NCBI GenBank assembly: GCA_023213395.1
Contig: CM041465.1
Span: 128,037,741 to 128,101,740, forward strand
DNA: 64,000 bases
DNA from: Cycas panzhihuaensis
Taxonomy: Eukaryota > Cycadophyta
Direction of reading: 5' to 3'
Shown here: one piece after another, positions 1 through 10,900 of the stretch
Layout of the letters: each line of letters starts with the position of its first letter
Numbering within the stretch: the first letter of the stretch is position 1
The notes under the pieces: generated by a model
Told to the model about the DNA's origin: nothing
The model's input: the letters and a program-made list of their open reading frames with translations, nothing else
The model's database searches: none
Program-made: the position numbers and the translations under genes

Positions 1-1
1 T

Positions 2-376
2 GAGGCACTTGCCAAGCTGGCCAAGAACATAAACTGGGACTTAGAGGATTATTTTTCTGAACCCGAGGAGGGGGGCCTGAAAGACCAGAACCAGGAGGAG
101 AGCCAGGTTGGAACAGTAGTTGAAGGAGGAGGGGGTGTTGGGGTGAGAGCTTCAGATTCAGGCAGAGGGGGTGGGACACACAAATGGGTTTCAAAAAGTA
201 CCACATCAGAAATGAGGAACGCCCCAGATTATGGAATGGAGAAGAAGGTGGGTAGACCCCCTAGAAAGGCCACAAGGGAGAAAGAAACTCAAGCCCAGAT
301 AGACATGGGATACCAGAGCACGTTGAGAGAGGGGGGAGCACTAGAAGGCCCCAACCTTAGAAGTAGGAAAGGATGA
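2..376 (+). pseudogene. LINE ORF1, C-terminal tail (partial)
   Basis: The frame is open from base 2 to a TGA at 374-376. It is acidic, then glycine- and charge-rich, and contains no recognisable domain. In this LINE clade the nucleic-acid-binding DUF4283 and CCHC domains lie upstream, beyond the window edge; they can be seen in the related LINE at 12.2-13.5 kb. Its TGA overlaps the ATG of ORF2 as ATGA. The identity rests on position next to ORF2 and on composition. Marked as a pseudogene because the element is broken, although this portion is itself uninterrupted. Confidence 0.7.
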
Positions 377-1260
377 GGGGTTTTCAGGCACCCATGAAGG
401 TCCTTTCTTGGAATATTAGGGGGCTAAATGCCCCATCCAAGCAAAGATTGGTCAGAGAGATTAGGATAAGGTTAGAGGCTGACATTGTACTCCTGCAGGA
501 GACAAAAGTGGAGCAGTTCAAGGAAGCAGAGGTGCTGAGAAAGATTTGGAGGAACGGAGAGGGGAAGATAAGTGGAGGCTCAGCGGGCTCCGGAGGGCTG
601 ATCTCTCTTTGGAATCCCAAAAGATGGAAAGGCTGGGAGGTGTGCAAGAGTGAGCACTTCCTTACTGTTGGGTTGGCTAGTACATCGACTAACAAGGAGT
701 ATTGGATCACCAATATCTACGCTCCTAATTCGGTCGAGGGTAGGAGAAGATTATGGGAGGGTTTGGTGGAGGCCCATAAAGATTTGGCTGGTCCCTGGCT
801 GGTGGCGGGGGATTTTAATTCCCCTCTGAGCCTGGAAGAGAAGAAAGGAGGGCAAGGGGGGTGGACTAGAAGTATGTCTGATCTTGGTGTTTTTGTGCAA
901 TCAGGTGGCCTGATGGATGTTCCTCTCAAGGGAGCGAGGTACACCTGGTCCAATAGACGGCTAGGGCACAATCACATACAATGTAGATTGGATAGGATGT
1001 TAATAAATTATAAATGGGCTTATCACTTTGAAGGTGTTAAGCTGGAGGCCCTGCCGAAAGCTGGGTCAGACCATGCTCCTCTTATCTTGGAGGGGTTCGT
1101 CCCAGCTTTTTTCAAAGGGGCACCATTCCGCTTTGAACTTATGTGGCAGAAACATCCAGACTTGAGGGATAGGATCAAGGAATGGTGTGGAATTCGGTCT
1201 GAGGGGTTGCGCCATGTACAGATTTTCGAGGAAGCTGAATTGGGTCAAGATACAAATTAA
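373..1260 (+). pseudogene. LINE endonuclease domain (APE-like, exo_endo_phos)
   Basis: About 270 residues are continuous. The family's catalytic motifs are all present: SWNIRGLN near residue 13, LLQETK near 41 (catalytic Glu), NIYAPN near 115, AGDFNS near 145 (Asp/Asn pair) and GSDHAPL near 235 (Asp-His). The domain should nick target DNA to prime reverse transcription. It reads cleanly to about 1183, where a one-base shift moves the true frame; the last ~25 codons to the TAA at 1260 are out-of-frame read-through. The endonuclease itself shows no visible catalytic loss. Confidence 0.9.
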
Positions 1261-1903
1261 AGCCTGGAATAAAGAGGTCTTTGGAAATATTTTCGAACAC
1301 AAGGGCGCCTTGCTGGAGGAACTAAAGGGGATAGAGGATAGGATACAGAGGGAGGGTAGAACCCAGGATTTGGATCATAAGGAGCTCTCAACTTCCAGGA
1401 AATTTGAGGAGGTACTGGAGAGAGAGGAAATTTTCTAGAAACAGAAATCCAGAGAGCAATGGATAAGGGAGGGGGACAGAAACACGAAGTTCTTCCATAT
1501 GTCCACCTTGAGACATAGGGTTAACAACAGGATTTCTAAAATTCAGAGCAGGGATGGGGTTGTGTATGAGGCGGAGGATTAGATTGGTGGTATTGCGATG
1601 GAACACTTTAAACAGCTATTTACAGAGCCAGGATGTCAGGACCCCGCCCTTAGGGAGGCACTCTTACATCATATACCGAAATTGATTAATGAGGACCAGA
1701 ATAATAAATTGATAGAACCTTTCTCTCAGGAGGAGGTGGAGAGGGCCTTATTCAAAATGGGCCGTGACAAGGCCCCGGGGTTAGACAGTTTCCCTCCAGG
1801 TTTTTTCTAGGAATATTGGGAGATAATCAAGGGTGATCTGCTGGAGACGCTTAACGAATTCTTCCAAAGGCGGACCATAATGAAAGAATGGTAGGCCACG
1901 TTC
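1187..1903 (+). pseudogene. LINE ORF2 linker and N-terminal RT segment, with four TAG stops
   Basis: This joins the endonuclease to the RT core. It contains the RKLNWVK segment and the REGDRNTKFFH motif typical of plant L1 ORF2, then the KAPGLDSFPPGFF motif that opens the RT domain. TAG codons at 1436, 1580, 1808 and 1892 cut it into short open pieces, but the reading frame (frame 2) never changes, so only substitutions are needed to explain the breaks. The segment around 1439-1579, between two stops, still aligns with the family. Confidence 0.85.
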
Positions 1904-3475
1904 TTGGCGCTGATTCCAAAGAAGGAGGGAGCGGAAATCATGGAAGACTTCAGACCGATCAGCCTGTGCAACGTTAAATACAAGATATTGGCTAAAGTGT
2001 TGGCGAATCGCCTGAAGCAGTATCTCCCAGATATCATTTCCCCAAACCAGGATGGGTTTGTCAAAGGTAGACAAATTTCGGACGGCATTATAATAGTTCA
2101 TGAGACTCTGCATTCGACAACGCAACGCAAGGAAGCCGGAATGATTATCAAAATAGATATGTCAAAGGCCTATGATCGGGTGGCAATGGATTGCTTGATG
2201 GAGTGCCTTGAGGCTTTTGGTTTTGGGGAGACATGGAGGGAGTGGATGGGGTGCTGTATCTCCAGAGTTTCCTTCTCAGTTTTAATAAATGGGAGGTCGA
2301 CCCCTTTCTTTGCGGGATCTAGGGGATTGAGGCAAGGTGATCCCCTCTCTCATTTTTTGTTCATTATAATGGCGGAGATGTTAGGCAGGGCGACGATGGA
2401 GGCTCAGAGGATAGGGAGGATAATAGGATTGAGAGCCTCCTCTAATCTAGACAACATTGTGCTTCATCAGTTTGTAGATGACAATATTTTCCTATGCAGG
2501 GCCTCTGTGAGGGAGGCCAGAGCCTTAAAATTGGGTTTCCAGGTGTATGAAAAGGCTACAAACCAAAAAATAAATTTGAACAAAAGCTCAGCCTTTTTTA
2601 TCAACACGCCGGAGAGACTCCAAAGTAAAATATGCAGGACTTTGGAGATGGCTAGAGGTTCCATCCCTAAGTCTTATCTCGGTATGCCTCTTTTTACAGG
2701 AAGGATGGGGAAGGAGATGTGGGATTCAATAGTAAGCAGATTCAATAGGAAGTTAGCTGGATGGAAAGGGGCCCTCCTCAGTTGGGCTGGGAAAATTCAG
2801 CTGCTGGTGGCTTCTCTACAAAGCATCCCGGTCTATCAAATGACGGTCTACAAAATCCCGAATAAGGTCATCTTGACTTTGGAAGGAATCATGAAGAGAT
2901 TCCTCTGGTCAGGTGCTAAAGAGAAAAGGAAATTTCACCTTGTGTCGTGGGACAAGGTTTGCAAACCTAAGTGGGTGGGTGGTCTTAACGTAAGAAGACT
3001 GGGCTTTTTTAATGAGGCCCTCTTGGCAAAAATGGGGTGGAGGCTCTTTAAAGAAGTTGGTTCGACCTGGGGGAAGATTATGGCGAGGAAGTATCTGGGG
3101 GATAAGCACTTTCTTTTGGATGAGGGGCTCTGTCTGGAAGGGTCAAAGGTGTGGAGAGCTATCAGATCTTCGAGGTCCCTTCTTCGTGAAGGCATGCGCT
3201 GGAAGCTGGGGGACGGCGAAAGCATAAGGTTTTGGGAAGATAGATGGTGTGGACCCTTTAAGCTTGAGGAGGTGCTTAGCAGCGGAGCCATGAGGAGAGA
3301 ATGTGTAGACTGCTATGGCATTTTGGTCAAGAACTACTGGGTTGGGCAAGGAAAGGAGAGGAGGTGGAGATCATTTAAGGAGGTGACTGGTTTCGAGGAG
3401 GAGATCCTTAGGATGAAAGAGATTTTAGATAAACAGTACATACCGAAGAGGGTGGGCCCAGATTCCCTGGTATAG
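1904..3475 (+). pseudogene. LINE reverse transcriptase core and thumb region
   Basis: A 523-residue open stretch. The RT_nLTR signature begins with FRPISLCNVKYKI near residue 16, followed by KIDMSKAYDRV (catalytic Asp) near 82, GLRQGDPLS near 140 and the active-site block FVDDNIFL near 190. The usual plant L1 block is FADDT, so Ala is replaced by Val and Thr by Asn; the two metal-binding Asp residues remain. The rest is the thumb and connection region. The frame ends at TAG 3473, where the related reading simply continues into the zf-RVT region. Confidence 0.93.
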
Positions 3476-4195
3476 CCCACTTCGTCTTCGGGTTCATATT
3501 CGGTCAAATCGGGCTATGATTTGAGGATGAGCAGAGAGGGCTGGGATAGAAACTATAGGCTGGCTGGGGTATGGAAGTTAGGGGTTCTTCCAAAAATTAC
3601 AGCTTTCTGGTGGTTATGCCTTCAAAACAAATTACTTACATTGGACAACCTCTCGAAGAGGGGCTTCCAGCTGGTGAATAGATGTGTGATGTGTAAGATG
3701 AATGCCGAAACCTTGGACCATCTCTGCATCTACTGTCCTTATTCAGAGGGCATCTGGAATGTTATCTGGGCTGGGATGGGGATAGCTTGGGTTTCCTCAT
3801 ACTCCTTATGTGAGCAGTGGGCAGCTTGGACATCGCCATTCAAAAGCAAAACCCTATCTAGACTCTGGAAGATGATCCTCCCGGTAGGCTCTTGGCTCAT
3901 CTGGAAAGAACGTAACATGAGGATATTCGAAGGTAAAGAGAAGGATCGATTCTTCACGATAGAGATCAGAAAGGCCATCTCAGAAATGATGTTTAAACCT
4001 AAGGAGGATAGGATTCCCAGGAGGGAAGAGGAGATTATTAAAGATTGGGGTATAGTGCCCCTGGATGGAGTCAAAGTAAAGAGAAGAGATGTCAAGTGGC
4101 ATCCCCCGGATGGATCTTGGGTAAAAGTCAATTTTGATAGTGCTGCGAAGGGCAATCTAGGGGAGGCGGGAGGAGGGGGCCTCTGCAGGGATTAG
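3476..4195 (+). pseudogene. LINE zf-RVT zinc-binding region and start of RNase H
   Basis: The frame continues after TAG 3473 without a shift. The zf-RVT region shows VWKLGVLPKITAFWW and then CVMC...DHLCIYC, a CX2C...HX3C-type zinc-binding cluster usual downstream of plant LINE RTs. Near its end, VNFDSAAKGN is the first catalytic block of RNase H, with its Asp kept. A TAG at 4193 splits the RNase H domain in two. Confidence 0.88.
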
Positions 4196-4603
4196 GAAGG
4201 TAATGTGAGATGGGCTTTTGCAGAATATATGGGGGTTCAATCGAACCAGAAAGCTGAGGTCTGGGCTATGCTGAGGGCCACTACTATTTTGGATGAGGCA
4301 GATGTGCAAAAGGTGATAATAGAGAGTGACTCTATGTATGCAATCAAATGCTTGAGAGGGGATATGGACCCTGGGTGGGAGAATATAAATATTTTCAAGG
4401 ATGCCCAGGATGTTTTAAGAGCCAGAGCGGAGGTTGAGATTCAGCATACCTATAGGGAGGGTAACTCGGTAGCAGATTGGTTGGCAAACTGGGCTGTGAC
4501 AAATAAAAGATCAAAAGTCTGGAGAGAGGAGTTCCCGGAGGAGTTGCTGAGATTGGTCAGGGCAGATGCACATATGGGAGAGGTTACCAGATGTAAGATT
4601 TAA
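4196..4603 (+). pseudogene. LINE RNase H domain, C-terminal part
   Basis: RNase H (RVT_3 type) would remove RNA from the RNA-DNA hybrid. Visible catalytic residues are Glu in NQKAEVWAML, Asp in IIESDSMYAI and the last Asp in REGNSVADWLAN; the first Asp lies before the TAG at 4193. All four acidic positions are therefore kept even though the domain is split by a nonsense codon. The natural TAA at 4601-4603 ends ORF2. Confidence 0.88.
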
Positions 4604-4724
4604 TTTCGGGTTAGACCATGGGCTGTCATGGTCATTTTTCTTCTTGGGTTGGCGTTGATGTACCGAGTTTGGGGACCCAGTTAAAACCCCTTTAATTCTT
4701 TTTACCTTATCAAAAAAAAAAAAA
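4604..4724 (+). other. LINE 3' UTR and poly(A) tail
   Basis: A short 3' UTR of about 107 bases runs into ACCTTATC followed by 13 A residues (4712-4724). The unrelated-looking LINE at 7742 ends, on its own strand, in ACCTTACC plus an A run, so the bases just before the tail seem shared between the two LINE groups. Upstream, both also have a GGGACC...CCCCTTT stretch. In L1 LINEs this region is what the RT engages when it starts copying. Confidence 0.8.
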
Positions 4725-4978
4725 GTACATTGGAACTAGGGTTAATGATAGTGGCATTGGATTTAATAGATGCAAGTATAAAGGGTTATGCACTTTCTTT
4801 ACATGAATAATACCTTCCTCTCTATACAAAGTTTAATTAATTATAAATTACCAAATTCATATTATTCATTAAAGAATAACTTAGGTACTTAGATTTCCTT
4901 TAGTTTCCTTATTGTTTATTTGGATTTTCATTTTATATCATTGTGGAACTATAGGTAGTGAATATGAAAACCATTACA
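4725..4978 (+). repeat. LTR remnant of the non-coding LTR family (cluster A)
   Basis: This aligns with 27341-28094 in cluster B once B's inserted solo LTR (27398-27895) is skipped. It also aligns with the reverse complement of the LTRs at 17466-17845 and 19767-20143. It ends in CCATTACA at 4978, the expected LTR terminus. The first ~110 bases of this LTR copy are upstream of the LINE, outside the window. Orientation is + whereas the two LTRs at 17-20 kb are on -. Confidence 0.7.
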
Positions 4979-7728
4979 ATTATCCATTATAGCTTGAATT
5001 ACCATATATGGACATTAATTATAGACTACATATTAAGAAAATTGCCTCACTCTATGGCAAAGAATTGTATGATTTTAGAATGAGAATATCGATATTGTAG
5101 CACATTCTAGAATTTTTCTATAGGTCATTTTGACTAAAAATCATCCTTTTAAGCTTGAATTAGATATTTAAGGATACACTTATATTCAAACTGCTCACTT
5201 CCTTAATTATATTAATGTCTAGATTACCTATTAGGCAGTGGGAAATTTGATACAAAGTAGCTATAATAATCTTATTAACCCATTAGCAAACTAATGGCAC
5301 CCTCTTTGGTATGTTTGATTGTAAGCTTATAATTCAACCTAAAGAGCACAAGATACAACCTATAGCATTTAGACCCTTACTCATCTATAGCCAACAAGAC
5401 TAAGGGTTCAACTAGTTAATTAATCTTCAAAGGGTGCCTAATCTCCTAATTCACCCTTAGGCAAGAAAATACCAAGATGGAACATAGTCTAATGAATAAG
5501 GTAAAATAACTTCTTAAACTTACCATTATAAAAGTTTTTGAAGGAAAGGAGAATAGCCTGATAAAATATGCCAAGGTTATGGAACCATTATTTAGGAAAG
5601 GAAGAATTTCTATTATATCATTAGGGTGGATATTTGAAGAAAATTTCTCTCATATTTAAAATTAATAGATGATTATTTTATATTACTCTAATCTTAAATC
5701 CATCCTCTTACTTCTTAGAATCATTATGATGGGAAGTGTTTCTTTTATATAAATTCTCTTAAAAATATGAAGAATTTATCCAATATTTAGAGAAATTATT
5801 ATTTCTTATTACAATAATTTGAAGCCTTCTTATGGATAATTGATGATGTATCCATTACTAAATTATGATTCCATTATTAGATAGAGAAATTATAAGGCAA
5901 ATTAAAGGATTAAAATCCAAAGTCCCTCTTACTATTATTTTCTTATATGAGGTTAACATTTAATATTTTTAATTAAAGAACATTATCACTTTTATTTTGG
6001 GAGATAGATACCTTTAAAGTATATAGACAAATGGAAATGAAGGGTTATTATTTGGCTTGCAACTTTTCTGATATGAGGATTTCTTAGACATAAGTGATGA
6101 TTCTTATAATTGCTTCACTTAGGCTATCACCTGAGTTAATTAGGTTATGGAGGGGACTTTAATATAATAGAAAAATTATGATCTAAAAGGATCTATCTAC
6201 TAGCTGAAGTACCAAAATTATGATCTCAACAAATGGAGGTATAAAGCCTAGTTATTAATAACATCCTACGATCCCCCATTCAGAGTAACAACATAAAAAA
6301 TATATCAAATATAAAAACTTAATTAAGCCCCTAATATGAAACAAGGACCAAGCAATGCTTATCTTATACTTAGGGTGCAATTTGTTAATAATTTAAATAT
6401 GATTATATAAAAACTTGAAGTAAGCTATGGTGGTATAATCTAACATAGATCTATCAAATGTGGAAGTTATGTGAGCAATTGGTTTGATAAATAAAATAAA
6501 TTATTCTATCAATATATGAAATTATATTGGCTATAGGTGTAGGTTATAAAGCATTGTTATATTTCATAGAATAGGGATAAATTAGACAACTCTAAAGTTA
6601 TTGCATTTCCCTCATATTTTGAGCTCATGAACATTCTTATCTTCCTCTAGAGTCACTTTCCCTTCTTAAAAGAAGAATCCTCTCTTTTTTTGCAGCACCT
6701 TATTTGATATTCTACTAATTAATCAAAGTAATAATTTCTTGATTCATTACCTATTATAGTTTTAGGTATATGGATAATCAATAAGCTTATTTATTTATTA
6801 GTTGTGGGTTGATGACTTTAAGTAATTCATTACTAGGTACTCATTATTAACATTCTAATTGTGGTCATCAACCACCCTTTTTCATATTACTAGTCATCAT
6901 ACTTCTATTCATTGGTCGCTTATTAGCCTACCAATAATTAGTCCTTATGCTCTAGTCACTAGTTTTTTCTTATCATCTTCCATCAATTATATCCTCTTCT
7001 AGTTTCATTTTAAAGTAACCCTTTATTTTGTAGGAGTAATGGTCCCCATTATTCTACTATGCATTTTTAGAAAATCAATTTATAATAATAATTCCTTTTC
7101 TTCTATGCCATGTACCAAGTTGGGGCAATTGGTCTTTCATACTAAACATAAAGAGTTCTAGTTGGGCCCTTGTCATATCATCCTTTCATTTCTCTAAAGG
7201 ATATTGTCACCTGTTAGAATTAATGTATCTTTTGGAATGAGTCCTTTTAGTAGAGGTAAGACTACCTCATCTTTTTCTTTATTCAACAATGAGGGTTTGT
7301 ATGATTTAAATTTATTTACATTGAAAACTAGATGTATCCCTATATAGAGTGGTAAATCAAGATTAAATGAATTTCCCTTAACTTTCTCTATTATATTAAA
7401 ATGTTGATATAAGGTATACCTTCTATATGATTTCTAACGAAAGTCTCCTTTGGCAAATGAATCCAAACTTGATTGTCCACTTGAAAGTCAAGTTCCTTCT
7501 TATGTCAATCATGCTTACTGTTGTACTTCTATTGATTCTTTAGTATTATGTCATGTATTTAGGATTAAGCTTGCTTAATGCACACTGAATAATACTATTC
7601 TTGCTATTGAGTCTATCCAACATATTTGATCAAGTTTATATGTGTTACTAATTACGTTGTTGAGTTAGATTGAAAACCTAGATAAACATTAAATGATGAT
7701 TTCTATGTCTAGATATAAACCACTTAAT
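4979..7728 (-). mobile_element. Old Ty3/gypsy remnant, 3' part (cluster A)
   Basis: AT-rich DNA collinear with 28095-30930 in cluster B. Coding traces are visible only near the right end: on -, about 7215-7600 reads through stops as an integrase C-terminal region, including FQVDNQVWIHLPKE, a known gypsy integrase tail motif. The rest (4979-7200) has no readable protein and would correspond to the element's 3' non-coding end. No LTR could be fixed for it. No other gene is visible. Confidence 0.6.
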
Positions 7729-7741
7729 TATAACTATGTTA
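7729..7741. repeat. Left 13-bp target-site duplication of LINE
   Basis: TATAACTATGTTA here is repeated exactly at 14067-14079, either side of the LINE. Cluster B has a single, diverged version of the site around 30945-30960. Confidence 0.9.
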
Positions 7742-7979
7742 AATTTTTTTTTTTGGTAAGGTTTAAATAAATGTGGGGATTTAAAAAGGGGACCCTGACC
7801 CCTTTATAAAATTTGCCAAAATAGCCACATAGATCTATTGTGACAAGCCCACAAGCTAGCTTCAAAATAATACCAAACCTAAGTAGCCACCTAGACCGCC
7901 CCTACCACGACAAGCCCAATGGCTAGCTTAAATAAGTTAGAACCACCTATTTACCACAATTGATCCAATAACCAACTAA

Positions 7980-10900
7980 GAAAACCTACTAGAGTTGGTA
8001 CCCTCCATATGTTTCCTAACCAGATCCATAATCTCAATAGGGATCAAATCCCTCTATGCCTCACTTCTTTTAAATTGAACCCCCCAATTAGCCAGACTAT
8101 CAACCATCCCATTTCTTTCCCTATATGTGTGACCCACTTGAATGTTTACTCTCCTTTGGAGGGACTCCTTAGCATCATTTATTATGGATCTGAGCTTCTA
8201 ATTCAGATCTACTTCCCCACTTATTAATTTTATCTCATTCAATAAATCCCCTTCCAAAATCACTCTATCATGCCCCTCTTAGGATATCACTTCCACAACT
8301 TTGCATATTAGCTCTAGCTCTGCACATTGATTAGTCTAAATCCTATGATATTTAATAAAAGCCTAGACCACCTTGCCTTTAGCATTTCTGCAAACCCTTC
8401 CACCCCCTGCTTTGCTAGGGTTACCTTTTGTTGCGCCATCAAAATTAATCTTGACCCACTCTTAGGTTTTGTATTCATAATGGGGTTAATACCCCACTCC
8501 TCCAAGATCTTCCTTTCCTTAGGGGGAACATAAATTTCTTCCTCCTTCTTCAAGGTCTCTCTCAGAGCTGCAAAGATCATCCCAAAAAGCTTAGAACCAT
8601 CCATGTGCTTCTCTTGAAAGATTCTCCTATTCCTCTCTTTCTAAAGATTCCACATCAGCATAGGTAGTGATGTTGTCCATAAAAACCTTAAAGTTTCGCA
8701 TATCAAGGGGAACTTCTATGAAGAGGCTAAGTCCTTCACGATTATGGGGGAGATTCAAACTACCCCAAAAGTGTTCCACAATAGCTTCCACACTTCCTTG
8801 GAATAAGAGTAGTGCAACAAGATATCGTTAAGAGACTCCTCCTCTGTTTACCATCGAAAAACCTCTTATCCTTAAGTTATCCAAGGTTAGGATTTTATTC
8901 TTAAGGTATACCCACGAGAAGAAGGCAACCTTATGGATAAGGCCCATTTTCTAAACTCCCCCTAACACCTTGTTTTTAGATAATCCCATTTTTTAGATCA
9001 AAAATAGGTAGCTTAATTTCACTGAGTACTCTATTAAAGGGGAGAGGGGCTAAAGGAGGGAGTCTACCTTGGGAAATATAGGGATATAGCCTTTTGCCAA
9101 CTCACACCTGAGGGCCTCAATTTACTCCTCACCCACACATTCTAGGGGTATATCGTCAAAGCACCTCCATTTCTTTATGCCCCATCAAATCTCCCAATAG
9201 TCCTTGACTTTTCTGCCATATAACCTTTCATAGGTGTCTTGGATAGAGTTAATAACTAGTCTCTTCTTTAATTGAGGCTATCTGCACCAAAAATCTTTCC
9301 AAAATCTAATTAGCTCCCCATCCCCTAAATACCATTGATCTCTTGATGTTAACATCTTTCCCGCATATGTTAGACTTCTCTAAATTGTAGAGCCTAACTT
9401 GCTCGAGAAATCATCTCTTGGGTACTCCTTGTCCCTAAGGAATTTCTCGGCACAATTTTACACCAAAAGCTTTTATCCTCCTTGGCCAATCTCCAGCCTA
9501 ACTTAGCCACCAAGGCCTTATTAAACCAGACAATGTTTTTGACATTGAGCCTGCAAGCCCATTTAGGGAGGCATACTTTCTCCTAGGCCACTAGGTGAAT
9601 TCAGTCCCTATCCTCTACCTCAGACCATAAAAACCTTTTCTGAATGGATTCTAATACCTTGATAATATTCACAAGGCATTTAAAAAATGATATCATATAG
9701 GTTGGGATGCTTTGAAGAGAGGTTTCTAGTAATTAAAGTTTTCCAACTTGGCTCAGAAGAGCCCCCTTCGAACTAGCTAACTTCCTTCGTACCCAATCAA
9801 TAATCAGGTTCCACATATCCTTCTCCATTCTACCTACAAAAAGAGATATACCAAGGAAAAGGATAGGGAGCTTCCTAATAGGCATTTTAAGGATATTATT
9901 AATAATTCTTTGGGTTCTCTTTATGGTATTTAGGAAAAATATACTACTTTTGTTAAGGTTTATCTTCTGTTTCATCATAATCTCAAACCTTTCAAGCTCA
10001 TTCTTTATAGCTCTTACTTCCACAATAGTGGCTCTACCCAACAAAATGTTGTCACCCACAAAGTGATGATGGACTACATTATCTACACCCAAGGTAGGCT
10101 TTAATCCTAGAATCTTACCTATCTTCTTGGCCTCCTCCATAGACCTTCCCATTAATTCAGTCGTAATGATGAACATATATAGGGCTAAGGGATCCCCTTA
10201 TCTCAAACCTATAAAGCCTAAAAGGAAAGTAGTCAAAATACCATTAATAATCACAAAAAATTCTGACTTTGAGATACAACTATTAATCCAATTCCCCTAG
10301 TGCTCACCAAAACCAAAAGCCTTGATGCAGTCCAATAAGTAATCCTACGAAACCCTGTCATAGGCCCTAAAAAGGTTAATTTTGACTATCATCCTATGCT
10401 CTTTCTTCTGGTGAATCAAATGGATAGTTTTGTGGACCACAATTATCTCATCTAAAATCTATCTACCTTTGATGAAGTCATCCTGACTAGGCGTTATGAT
10501 CAGAGGAAGGATACTCTTAAGCCTGTTAGCTAGAATCTTTGACATAATTTTGTACTTAACGTTACATAATCTAATAGGTATAAATTCCTCCATCCTTTTC
10601 GCTTCTCCCTTCTTCATGATAAAAAATAAGAAGGTAGCATGCCATTCCTCATGAATCTTTCAATTCTCATAAATTCCATAATGGCCTCTAAGAGATCTTC
10701 CTTGATGATGTCCTAATATTCTTGGAAAAAACTAAGGGGGAAGCCATCTGAACCTAGGGATTTCTCCCTCTTCACTCTAAAAATAGCTCTTTTCATCTCT
10801 TCCAATGAGAAGAGGACCTCCAAGAATTTATTCATCTCATGTCCTACAATCTTAAGGATCAGGTCTAGAACCCCTCTCCTAACCCCCACATCCTAACACC

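Larger units (their letters stand above)
373..4603 (+). pseudogene. LINE ORF2 polyprotein (endonuclease-RT-RNase H), disabled
   Basis: ORF2 would encode the nicking endonuclease and reverse transcriptase that drive target-primed reverse transcription. It starts at ATG 373 (a second Met at 394 precedes the conserved VLSWNIRGLN) and ends at TAA 4601-4603, about 1,410 codons. A one-base frameshift near 1183 joins frame 1 to frame 2. In frame 2 the premature stops are at 1436, 1580, 1808, 1892, 3473 and 4193, all TAG, each reachable from CAG or TGG by one transition. No other indel breaks the frame. The individual domains are listed separately. Confidence 0.93.
1..4724 (+). mobile_element. L1-type LINE (non-LTR retrotransposon), 5' end outside window
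   Basis: The element enters from the left edge and ends in a 13-base A run at 4712-4724. In order it holds the ORF1 C-terminal tail, an apurinic-type endonuclease, reverse transcriptase, a zf-RVT zinc-binding region and an RNase H domain. That domain order is typical of plant L1 LINEs. The flank that follows (4725 on) matches 27341 on in cluster B, which lacks the LINE, so 4724/4725 is the insertion junction. It is dead as it stands: one frameshift near 1183 and six premature TAG codons in ORF2. The left target-site duplication lies outside the window. Confidence 0.95.

Noticed and set aside
384-971. Open frames on - at 384-713 and 717-971
   Set aside because: They are antisense to the LINE endonuclease, have no domain, and exist only because the sense strand is coding.
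1436-4195. TAG-only stops read as a recoded UAG codon giving one long ORF2
   Set aside because: Plant nuclear genes do not reassign UAG. Other elements here also carry TAA and TGA stops, and a frameshift near 1183 breaks ORF2 anyway. Deamination explains the pattern more simply.
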